Part shown: piece after piece, positions 1-5,560 of the stretch
Position numbering within the stretch: position 1 is the stretch's first letter
How the letters are laid out: each line of letters begins with the position of its first letter
Source: Betaproteobacteria bacterium UBA2293
GTDB taxonomy: Bacteria > Pseudomonadota > Gammaproteobacteria > Burkholderiales > Rhodocyclaceae
Direction: 5' to 3'
Length of the DNA: 5,782 bases
Assembly (NCBI GenBank): GCA_002345845.1
Contig: DDWF01000206.1
Coordinates: 1-5,782, forward strand
The notes under the pieces: model-generated
The model's database searches: none
Told to the model about the DNA's origin: nothing
Seen by the model: only the letters and a program-made list of their open reading frames with translations
Program-made: the position numbers and the translations under genes

Positions 1-128
1 CCGAACACCGTCTTCGGCATGCAATAGACGCAGCGGAAGTTGCAGCGGTCGGTGACCGAGATGCGCAGGTCGCGCACCGGGCGGCCGAGTTTGTCGAGGA
101 GGGGGGGCAGAGTGTTCACGCGAGCCAT
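1..128 (-). CDS. moaA: GTP 3',8-cyclase MoaA, N-terminal fragment (cut by window edge)
   Basis: Only the first 42 codons are inside the window. The reverse strand from an ATG at 128 reads [20 protein letters not shown] and continues into [19 protein letters not shown]. This contains the radical-SAM CxxxCxxC cluster motif (Cys29, Cys33, Cys36) in the context typical of Moa[14 protein letters not shown], then YCMP. MoaA is a cytoplasmic enzyme with two 4Fe-4S clusters that converts GTP to 3',8-cyclo-GTP in the first step of molybdopterin synthesis. The start is uncertain by a few codons: no strong Shine-Dalgarno precedes the ATG, and a GTG lies three codons inside. It is 35 bp downstream of the MerR-like gene on the same strand, so read-through from that gene is possible. 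A run of seven C in the coding strand (codons 7-9) keeps the frame open. The identification is strong although the gene is incomplete. Confidence 0.93.
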   Translation of the reverse strand, partial: MARVNTLPPLLDKLGRPVRDLRISVTDRCNFRCVYCMPKTVF

Positions 129-163
129 TATAGATAGGGAAGCTGGCGCCGCATTGGCTTGAA

Positions 164-1048
164 TCAAGCGACGAGTGCCTGGCGCGCGGTGGCTAGTGTG
201 GTGAAAAAATGAATGCCGGGGATTTCGGGCAGCTTGGCGATGCCGGCTCCGCCGGCCCAGAGTTCGACGCCTGCAGGCAGCAGGGTTTCGAGTTGCTGCA
301 GCAGTCCCGCAATCTGCCGTTGCGGAAATGCCGAGGAAAACGACAGCGCGACGACCTCGGCCTGGTGTGCCGCAGCCGCCCTGGCGATCTCGATCAGCGG
401 CATCTGCGGTCCGAGCGGGATGCAGTGGGCGCCTTCGATGCTCAATACCGCCTCCACCATCAGCAGACCGAGTGAGTGCCTTTCTTCCGGCACAGTGGTG
501 AGCAGGATGCGGCGTCCCAGCGGTCGTGCCGGCAGGGTGGCGATCGCCTGACGCAGCAGGCGCTTGGTCAGTTCGGTGAACAAGTGTTCCTCGAAAACCT
601 CGAAGCTGCCATCTTCCCAGGCCTCACCGACGCGCTGGGTGAGCGGAGCGACGGTGTCCTGGACAAAACTTTGCAAGCCCTGGCGGGCCAGACGCTGCTG
701 CATGGCCTGCTGATAGCCGTGGGCGTCGTGCTGTTTGATCAGCGCCAGCAACTCGCCCGGATCTTCGCTACCGCTGCCCGGCCGGGCAGCGGGTGGCGGG
801 CGGCGCGGCGCCAGCGCCGCCAGTTCATCGGCCGGCATCGCCAGTAGCTTGCCGGGCCGGTGGCCCATATCCATCAAGCGCTTGATCAGGCGCAGGCGTT
901 CCACCTGCGCTGCCGGATAGCTGCGTTCGCCATTGTCGTCGCGCTCCGGGGTGGGGAAGCCATAGCGACGTTCCCACATGCGCAGGACATCCTTGGAGAG
1001 GCCCGTATCGCGTTCGACGGCGGCGATGTTGAATTGAGGGGAGTTCAT
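164..1048 (-). CDS. MerR-family regulator with cobalamin-binding domain, CarH/LitR-like photoreceptor repressor
   Basis: This is a 294-residue protein, the usual length of CarH/LitR regulators. Residues 7-75 form a MerR winged helix-turn-helix ([20 protein letters not shown], then [18 protein letters not shown]). A Pro/Gly-rich linker covers about 81-97. Residues 98-175 look like the helical B12 cap, with W144 and E154-H155 in exact W-x9-EH spacing. From about 178 there is a Rossmann-type B12 domain with E189-x-H191-x-x-G194 (lower-ligand His191) and a Gly pair at 266-267. In CarH/LitR the dark adenosylcobalamin-bound tetramer holds the operator and light breaks it apart. The residue after W144 is Glu145, where Thermus CarH has the His that becomes the upper cobalt ligand after illumination, so photochemistry could differ. 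An AGGA is 4 nt upstream of the start. The gene diverges from the lipid operon and probably regulates it and itself. An alternative is a light-independent B12 sensor. Confidence 0.88.
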   Translation of the reverse strand: MNSPQFNIAAVERDTGLSKDVLRMWERRYGFPTPERDDNGERSYPAAQVERLRLIKRLMDMGHRPGKLLAMPADELAALAPRRPPPAARPGSGSEDPGELLALIKQHDAHGYQQAMQQRLARQGLQSFVQDTVAPLTQRVGEAWEDGSFEVFEEHLFTELTKRLLRQAIATLPARPLGRRILLTTVPEERHSLGLLMVEAVLSIEGAHCIPLGPQMPLIEIARAAAAHQAEVVALSFSSAFPQRQIAGLLQQLETLLPAGVELWAGGAGIAKLPEIPGIHFFTTLATARQALVA

Positions 1049-1063
1049 TTTGTCCTGAACAAA
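1049..1063. promoter_or_regulatory. Operator-like 15-bp palindrome next to the regulator start (site 1)
   Basis: The sequence TTTGTCCTGAACAAA is an inverted repeat of TTTGTCC around a central T, with one asymmetric pair. It directly abuts the ATG of the MerR/B12 gene and covers that gene's AGGA Shine-Dalgarno (TCCT at 1053-1056 on the plus strand). A nearly identical palindrome lies at 1123-1137, and the two centres are 74 bp apart, about seven helical turns. I infer a binding site for the divergent regulator, giving autoregulation. I did not match it to a published operator. Confidence 0.6.
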
Positions 1064-1077
1064 CGTTGGTCAAACTG

Positions 1078-1106
1078 TTGACAAGCCAGACATTGATGAC
1101 TATCTT
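1078..1106 (+). promoter_or_regulatory. Sigma70-type promoter of the lipid/peroxidase operon
   Basis: A perfect -35 TTGACA (1078-1083) is followed by a 17-bp spacer and a -10 TATCTT (1101-1106, 4 of 6 consensus bases). Transcription would start near 1113, giving a leader of about 42 nt to the ATG at 1155. The -35 is the right arm of a small inverted repeat, GTCAA-ACTG-TTGAC (1069-1082). The site 2 palindrome would lie at about +11 to +25, where a bound repressor could block initiation or escape. Confidence 0.65.
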
Positions 1107-1130
1107 ACGAACAAATGACGAATTTGTCTA
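1102..1130 (-). promoter_or_regulatory. Divergent promoter of the MerR/B12 regulator gene, sharing its -10 with the opposite promoter
   Basis: On the minus strand TAGACA (positions 1130-1125, 5 of 6 -35 bases) is followed by a 17-bp spacer and TAAGAT (1107-1102, 4 of 6 -10 bases). The start would be near 1095. The -10 box overlaps base for base with the plus-strand -10 at 1101-1106, so polymerase could occupy only one promoter at a time. The -35 lies inside the site 2 palindrome, so a protein bound there would also shut this promoter. This is predicted from consensus only. Confidence 0.45.
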
Positions 1131-1137
1131 GGACAAA
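1123..1137. promoter_or_regulatory. Operator-like 15-bp palindrome downstream of the operon promoter (site 2)
   Basis: TTTGTCTAGGACAAA has perfect 6-bp arms (TTTGTC/GACAAA). It shares the consensus TTTGTCC-N-GGACAAA with the palindrome at 1049-1063, each copy deviating by one base. An extra half site, GAACAAA, lies at 1109-1115 across the predicted transcription start and is 22 bp (two helical turns) from the matching half of this palindrome. The position just downstream of the plus promoter and over the minus -35 suits a repressor site for both genes. Confidence 0.65.
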
Positions 1138-1154
1138 CATCTGGAGTGTTGAAC

Positions 1155-1712
1155 ATGCTGAGCCACATGAAACGCTGGTTGGGAATCGCCGGGCTGCTCT
1201 CTTTGGGTGTTGTCCCATCGGCTGCCGCCGCTGCCTGCCCGGCGCTGCTCGATCACAGCTTTCCCAGCCTGCTCGACGGCAAGCAGCAGTCGCTCTGCCA
1301 ATACCAGGGGAAGGTGATCCTGGTGGTGAATACGGCCAGTTTTTGCGGCTTCACCGCGCAGTATGAGGGGCTGGAAAAGCTCTATGCCCAGCTCAAGGAT
1401 CGCGGCCTGGTCGTTGTCGGTTTTCCGTCCAACGACTTCGGCGAACAGGAGCCGGGCTTCGACCAGCAGATTGCCGATTTCTGCCGCCTCACCTACGGCG
1501 TCGACTTCCCGATGATGGGCAAGACGGTGGTCAAGGGCGCTGAGGCCAATGCCTTCTACCAGCAGTTGGCCAGGATCACCGGCAGCCAGCCGCGCTGGAA
1601 CTTCCACAAGTACCTGATCAATCGCGATGCCACGCAGGTAGTTGCCTACAGCAGCGCCACCAAGCCGGAAGACGTCGATCTGCAGAAGAAGATCGAAGAA
1701 TTTCTCCGCTGA
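1155..1712 (+). CDS. Exported glutathione-peroxidase-family protein (thioredoxin-type, two-cysteine)
   Basis: I chose ATG 1155 (185 residues) because GGAG at 1143-1146 is spaced 8 nt from it. A GTG at 1146 would start inside that Shine-Dalgarno, and ATG 1167 is too far away. Residues 1-27 look like a Sec signal peptide: Lys-Arg, then a hydrophobic stretch, then a run of Ala before Cys28. The mature part is a complete GPx fold. It has the peroxidatic Cys64 in NTASFCG, Gln98 in FPSNDFGEQEPG, and Trp148-Asn149 in RWNF, which together form the Cys/Gln/Trp/Asn tetrad. Cys110 aligns with the resolving Cys of BtuE-type enzymes, so reduction by a thioredoxin-like partner is more likely than by glutathione. 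Such enzymes reduce hydrogen peroxide and organic or lipid hydroperoxides. An export signal is uncommon for bacterial GPx and implies a periplasmic role. It is the first gene of the operon, 30 bp before the next. The AAAC junction is a poor lipobox, so a lipoprotein form is unlikely. Confidence 0.9.
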   Translation: MLSHMKRWLGIAGLLSLGVVPSAAAAACPALLDHSFPSLLDGKQQSLCQYQGKVILVVNTASFCGFTAQYEGLEKLYAQLKDRGLVVVGFPSNDFGEQEPGFDQQIADFCRLTYGVDFPMMGKTVVKGAEANAFYQQLARITGSQPRWNFHKYLINRDATQVVAYSSATKPEDVDLQKKIEEFLR

Positions 1713-1742
1713 GAACCCCTTACCTATCCCCTGGAGTCCGCC

Positions 1743-3092
1743 ATGAATGCCCCCGACACCTATTCCCGGTCCGCCGCCGGCCAACACGGAAAACAACGCA
1801 TCGCCGTCGTCGGTGCCGGCATCTCCGGCCTGGCCAGCGCCTGGCTGCTGGCGCGCCGGCATGACGTCACCCTGTTCGAGGCCGGCGCCTATCTCGGCGG
1901 CCATACCAATACCGTCGAGGTGACGCTGGAAGGCAAGACGCATCCGGTCGACACCGGCTTCCTGGTCTTTAACGAAAAGACCTATCCCAATCTGATCGCC
2001 ATGTTCGCCCTGCTCGGCGTCGACAGTGTTGAAACCGAGATGTCCTTCGCCGTCAGCCTGGAAAATCCCGATCTCGAGTGGGCCGGCAGCAATCTGGCGA
2101 CCGTCTTCGGTCAGAAGCGCAACCTGCTTCGCCGGCAGTTCTGGTCCATGCTCTCCGACATCCTGCGCTTCAACCGCGAAAGCACCGCCTGGCTGGCCTC
2201 GCATCCGGACAACCAGCGCAGCCTGCGCGATTTCCTGGTCGAGGGCCGCTATTCCGATGCCTTCTCCGACTGGTACCTGTTGCCCATGGCCGCCGCCATC
2301 TGGTCCTGCCCGACCGGCCAGATGCGCGACATGCCGCTGGCCACCTTCATCCGCTTCTGCCAGAACCATGGCCTGCTGCAGGTCTTCGACCGGCCGCTAT
2401 GGCGCACGGTGAAGGGCGGCGGCCGCGAGTACGTGCGCAAGATTGCCGAGCAGCTCGACGACATCCGCCTCAATTGCCCGGTCAGCGCCGTCACCCGTGA
2501 AGCCGATGGGCTGCGCGTCACCCATGCCGGCGGCAGCGAGCATTTCGACCAGGTGGTGATGGCCTGTCACAGCGACCAGGCCCTGGCCATCCTCGGCTTC
2601 ACCGCTACCGACGGCCAGCGCGAGGTGCTCTCGGCCATCCGCTACCAGCCCAATCGCGCCCTGCTGCACACCGATGCCGCGTTGCTGCCCCGTGACCGCA
2701 AGCTGTGGTCGGCGTGGAACTACTTCGCCGGTTGCGGCGAGCCGGGCGAGCAGCCGGTCGGCGTCTCCTACCTGATCAACAAGCTGCAGCCGCTGCCCTT
2801 TGAGATGCCCGTCGTGGTGACCCTCAATCCGGCGCGTGAACCCGATCCGGCCAAGGTGCTCGCCGAGTTCGACTACGCCCACCCGATCTTCGACGGCCCG
2901 GCCATCGCCGCCCAGCAGAAGCTGGCCAGCGTCCAGGGCGAGAACGGCATCTGGCTGGCCGGCGCCTGGGGCAGCTACGGTTTCCACGAGGATGGGCTGA
3001 AGTCGGCCTTGCGCGTGGTCAATGGCCTGGGCATCCGGGCGCCGTGGCAGGGCGAGGAAACCGTTGCCGCCCGCCAGCTGGAAAGGGTCTGA
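1743..3092 (+). CDS. FAD-dependent amine-oxidase-like protein (COG2907 family), probable acyl-chain oxidoreductase
   Basis: The protein has 449 residues. After an 18-residue polar lead it has the dinucleotide-binding motif RIAVVGAGISGL (GxGxxG at Gly24, Gly26, Gly29), the ribose-binding acidic Glu46 in LFEA, and the following LGGHTNTVEV. The C-terminal region, IWLAGAWGSYGFHEDGLKSA, is the second FAD contact of the amine oxidase/phytoene desaturase superfamily. No signal peptide is visible. The start has GGAG at 1733-1736, 6 nt upstream. This family repeatedly neighbours DUF1365 and Cfa-like genes. In Rhodobacter sphaeroides the corresponding singlet-oxygen-regulated genes act in furan fatty acid synthesis (UfaD desaturase, UfaO oxygen-inserting protein). 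I believe a flavoprotein of this kind is one of these two but am not certain which. The proposed substrate is therefore a methylated acyl chain on membrane phospholipid; this is inference. Its stop overlaps the next start by 1 nt (TGATG). Confidence 0.88.
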   Translation: MNAPDTYSRSAAGQHGKQRIAVVGAGISGLASAWLLARRHDVTLFEAGAYLGGHTNTVEVTLEGKTHPVDTGFLVFNEKTYPNLIAMFALLGVDSVETEMSFAVSLENPDLEWAGSNLATVFGQKRNLLRRQFWSMLSDILRFNRESTAWLASHPDNQRSLRDFLVEGRYSDAFSDWYLLPMAAAIWSCPTGQMRDMPLATFIRFCQNHGLLQVFDRPLWRTVKGGGREYVRKIAEQLDDIRLNCPVSAVTREADGLRVTHAGGSEHFDQVVMACHSDQALAILGFTATDGQREVLSAIRYQPNRALLHTDAALLPRDRKLWSAWNYFAGCGEPGEQPVGVSYLINKLQPLPFEMPVVVTLNPAREPDPAKVLAEFDYAHPIFDGPAIAAQQKLASVQGENGIWLAGAWGSYGFHEDGLKSALRVVNGLGIRAPWQGEETVAARQLERV

Positions 3093-3865
3093 TGATGCCG
3101 GCCCGTCCGCGCCTCTTCCTCGGCCATGTCATGCACCGCCGCACCCGGCCGGCGGTCAATGCCTTCGTCTACCCGGTCTTCTACATGCAGGTGCCGGTCA
3201 ATGATCTGACGGCGGCGGAGAATAGCGTCTTCTCGCTCGATCGTTTCAACCTGCTGTCGCTGCACCGCAAGGACCACGGCCCGCGTGACGGCAGCCCGCT
3301 GCTGCCTTGGATCCAGCAGAAGCTGCGCGAGCACGGTTTGCCGGCCGATGGCGAGATCGTCCTCCAGTGCTTCCCGCGGGTATTGGGCTATGTCTTCAAT
3401 CCGGTCAGCTTCTGGTTCTGCCATGACCGGGAAGGGCACCTGATCGCCGTGCTGGCCGAGGTCAGCAATACCTTCGGCGGCCGTCACAGCTACCTGCTGC
3501 ATCACGGCGGGCGGCCGCTGCCGGACGGCCTGGAACTGCGCGCCGGCAAGGAGTTCCATGTCTCGCCCTTCTGCGAGGTCGAAGGCGGTTACCGCTTCCG
3601 CTTCCATCTGCAGCGCAACTGTCCGGTCGTCCGTATCGATTACGACGACGCCGACGGCGAACTGCTCCTCACCTCCATCTCCGGGCGGCCGCAAGCCTGG
3701 TCGGCGAGCGCGCTGCTCGCCGCCTTCCTGCGCATGCCCCTGCTCACCGCCGGCGTCATGCTGCGCATTCACTGGCAAGCCCTGAAACTCTGGCTGAAAG
3801 GCGTGCCCTTCATCGGTGCTCAGCCACCAGCGACACCCCAACCCTCCCAGGAATCGACAAAATGA
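3092..3865 (+). CDS. DUF1365 family protein, partner of the FAD protein in acyl-chain modification
   Basis: It has 257 residues from ATG 3092, or 256 from the adjacent ATG 3095. GGAAAGGG at 3080-3087 serves either, so the choice is open. An earlier in-frame ATG at 3044 would give 48 nt of overlap and extra residues unlike the family. Features typical of DUF1365 (COG3496) are GHVMHRRTRPAVNAF with VYPVFYM near the start, SLHRKDHGPRDG, RVLGYVFNPVSFWFCHD, AEVSNTFGGRHSYLL, and KEFHVSPFCEVEGGYRFRF. These regions are rich in His, Asn and aromatic residues, but I see no recognised metal or cofactor motif. A hydrophobic stretch near the C terminus (about 206-225) could touch the membrane. The family has no established biochemical mechanism that I know of. 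Its constant company with the FAD protein and a Cfa-like methyltransferase suggests it works on the same phospholipid acyl chains, perhaps in oxygen insertion or desaturation. Its stop overlaps the next start (ATGA). Confidence 0.88.
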   Translation: MMPARPRLFLGHVMHRRTRPAVNAFVYPVFYMQVPVNDLTAAENSVFSLDRFNLLSLHRKDHGPRDGSPLLPWIQQKLREHGLPADGEIVLQCFPRVLGYVFNPVSFWFCHDREGHLIAVLAEVSNTFGGRHSYLLHHGGRPLPDGLELRAGKEFHVSPFCEVEGGYRFRFHLQRNCPVVRIDYDDADGELLLTSISGRPQAWSASALLAAFLRMPLLTAGVMLRIHWQALKLWLKGVPFIGAQPPATPQPSQESTK

Positions 3866-5046
3866 ACAACACGCTGACCCTGCGTGGCACTGAAAGCCTC
3901 GCTCGCGACACCCAGCTGGTATTCCGGCTACTCGAAAATCTCGCCGGCGGCCGCCTGGAGATCCGCCTGCCCGATGGCTCCAGCCGCCTGTTCGGCAACG
4001 GCGAGCACGGCGTGACGCTCAATGTCCACGATGAAGCCATGTTCAGCCAGGTGCTGGCGCGTGGCGACATCGGTCTGGCCGAAGCCTACCTCGATGGTCA
4101 CTGGGACGCGTCCGACATCACCGGCCTGCTGACCCTGCTGGCGCGCAATCGCGAGCTTCTGAAGAGTGCGGTTTACGGTTCCTGGCGCGGCCTGCTGGCG
4201 GCGCGCTGGCGGCACTGGCTGAACGCCAACAGCAAGGCCGGCAGCAAGCGCAACATCATGGCTCACTACGATCTCGGCAACGATTTCTACAAGCTCTGGC
4301 TGGACTCGACGATGAGCTATTCCAGCGCCCTGTACCGGGCCGTCGATGATGGCGACCTGGCCACGGCGCAGCGCGCCAAGTACCGCCGCATCCTCCGTCG
4401 CCTGCATGCCGACGCCGGCCAGAGCGTGCTGGAAATCGGTTGCGGCTGGGGCGGCTTCGCCGAACTGGCGGTCGCCGACGGTCTGCAGGTCACCGGCCTG
4501 ACCCTGTCGCCGGCCCAGCTGGCGTGGGCGCAAAAGCGCGTACCGCAGGCCGACCTGCGCCTGCAGGACTATCGCGACACCAACGAACAGTTCGACCACA
4601 TCGTTTCCATCGAGATGTTCGAGGCGGTTGGCGAACGCTGGTGGCCGACCTACTTCAAGACCGTCGCCAAGGCGCTGAAGCCGGGTGGTCGGGCGGTGAT
4701 CCAGAGCATCACCATCCGCGACGACCTGTTCGCCGAGTACCGCAAGGGCACCGACTTCATCCAGCAGTACGTCTTCCCCGGCGGCATGCTGCCGTCGCGC
4801 GCCGCCTTCCGTGCTGCCGCCGCCCGCCAGGGCCTGGTCGTCCATGCCGAATACGCCTTTGGCGAGGACTACGCGCGGACGCTGGCCGAGTGGCGTCACG
4901 CCTTCGAGGCCAAATGGCCGCAAATTGCCGCGCTCGGTTTCGACGAGCATTTCCGCCGCCTTTGGCGCATGTATCTTTGCTATTGCGAGGCCGGCTTCCT
5001 GGCTGGAAACATCGATGTCGTCCATTTTGAACTCAGTCACCGCTAA
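3862..5046 (+). CDS. Cyclopropane-fatty-acid-synthase-like SAM methyltransferase with altered bicarbonate site
   Basis: This is a 394-residue member of the Cfa/mycolic acid methyltransferase family. The N-terminal lipid-binding domain (1-125) is followed by the hallmark AHYDLGNDFYKLWLDSTMSYS (134-154), the SAM-binding VLEIGCGWGG (189-198), IEMFEAVG (250-257), FIQQYVFPGGMLPS (299-312) and the C-terminal YLCYCEAGFLAGNIDVVHF. Aligned by eye to E. coli Cfa, the bicarbonate ligands Glu239 (Glu254 here), Ile268 (Ile283) and Tyr317 (Tyr337) are kept. Cys139 is Ser155, His266 is Gln281, and His240, next to Glu239, is Ala255. That favours a non-cyclopropane product, such as the methylated acyl chain made by UfaM at the start of furan fatty acid synthesis. 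It acts at the membrane on unsaturated phospholipid chains using SAM. AGGA at 3849-3852 precedes the start. The next gene begins 32 nt before this one ends. The family call is certain; the exact product is inferred. Confidence 0.93.
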   Translation: MNNTLTLRGTESLARDTQLVFRLLENLAGGRLEIRLPDGSSRLFGNGEHGVTLNVHDEAMFSQVLARGDIGLAEAYLDGHWDASDITGLLTLLARNRELLKSAVYGSWRGLLAARWRHWLNANSKAGSKRNIMAHYDLGNDFYKLWLDSTMSYSSALYRAVDDGDLATAQRAKYRRILRRLHADAGQSVLEIGCGWGGFAELAVADGLQVTGLTLSPAQLAWAQKRVPQADLRLQDYRDTNEQFDHIVSIEMFEAVGERWWPTYFKTVAKALKPGGRAVIQSITIRDDLFAEYRKGTDFIQQYVFPGGMLPSRAAFRAAAARQGLVVHAEYAFGEDYARTLAEWRHAFEAKWPQIAALGFDEHFRRLWRMYLCYCEAGFLAGNIDVVHFELSHR

Positions 5047-5560
5047 GCCGGCCATCGGCTCACCGGGCCGCCGCCGCCTCGTCCTCGGCCTGCTCGCCGC
5101 GCCCTTTGCCGCCCATGCCAGCAGCGATCCTACCGCCGGCCTGACGCGCTGGGGTACCGGCACCTTTCGCCGCTTCGGCTTCCTCGTCTATGAAGCCACG
5201 CTGTGGTCCGGCGGCGAAGACCCGCAGCGACCACCACTCGCCCTGCGCCTGACCTACAAGCGCAACATCGCCGGCAAGGCCATTGCCGAGGCCAGCGTCA
5301 AGGAAATGCGTCAGCTGGGTGTCGGCGACGACAGGCAGCTCAGGCTTTGGGGTGAACAGATGGAACGCATCTTTCCCGATGTGAAGCAGGAAGATCAGAT
5401 CGTTGGCCTGCACCTGCCACAGGGGGCGCGCTTTTTTCACAACGGGCGGTTGATAGGGGCCATCGGGGATCCAGGGTTTGCTGAGGGTTTCTTCGCTATC
5501 TGGCTGGATCCGAAGACGAGTGCGCCGGAGTTGCGGGCAGCTTTGTTGAGGAAGTCGTGA
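5015..5560 (+). CDS. Exported chalcone-isomerase-like protein
   Basis: It has 181 residues from ATG 5015, which overlaps the methyltransferase gene by 32 nt. GGAAAC at 5005-5010 is a modest Shine-Dalgarno, and the only alternative is a TTG at 5027. Residues 19-35 (RRR followed by LVLGLLAAPFAAHA) form an export signal with predicted cleavage after Ala35. The twin arginines leave Tat or Sec open. The mature part matches the bacterial chalcone isomerase-like family (PF16036): GTGTFRRFGFLVYEATLW near its start, LRLTYKRNIAGKAIAEASVKEM, PQGARFFHNGRLIGAIGD, and GFFAIWLDPKTSAPELRAALL at the end. Plant relatives include fatty-acid-binding forms of the fold. Bacterial members have no settled reaction that I know of and commonly follow Cfa/DUF1365 genes. 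A periplasmic fatty-acid-binding role in this pathway is inference. It is the last gene of the operon. Confidence 0.85.
   Translation: MSSILNSVTAKPAIGSPGRRRLVLGLLAAPFAAHASSDPTAGLTRWGTGTFRRFGFLVYEATLWSGGEDPQRPPLALRLTYKRNIAGKAIAEASVKEMRQLGVGDDRQLRLWGEQMERIFPDVKQEDQIVGLHLPQGARFFHNGRLIGAIGDPGFAEGFFAIWLDPKTSAPELRAALLRKS

Noticed and set aside
101..107. Run of seven G (C in the moaA coding strand), considered as a phase-variable tract
   Set aside because: Seven bases is short for slippage, the frame is intact and the MoaA motif follows normally. Such runs occur by chance in high-GC DNA.
157..169. Palindrome GCTTGA-A-TCAAGC across the regulator stop codon, considered as a terminator
   Set aside because: A one-base centre cannot form a loop. 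Opening it leaves about four base pairs with no U-run.
1224..1238. Possible lipoprotein signal before Cys28 of the peroxidase
   Set aside because: The residues before the Cys are all Ala, without the Leu usually found at -3. An ordinary signal peptidase site fits better.
1115..1366. Possible short upstream reading frame starting at ATG 1115, near the predicted transcript start
   Set aside because: There is no Shine-Dalgarno, it crosses the operator palindrome, and it overlaps the peroxidase gene out of frame. The product resembles nothing.
1128..2369. Long minus-strand open frame of 413 codons opposite the peroxidase and FAD genes
   Set aside because: It is the antisense mirror of two well-supported genes, with Gly/Ala/Gln-rich translation and no motif.
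3928..5163. Long minus-strand open frame of 411 codons opposite the methyltransferase gene
   Set aside because: It is antisense to a gene with complete Cfa-family motifs. Such frames are expected from third-position GC bias, and the translation shows no domain.
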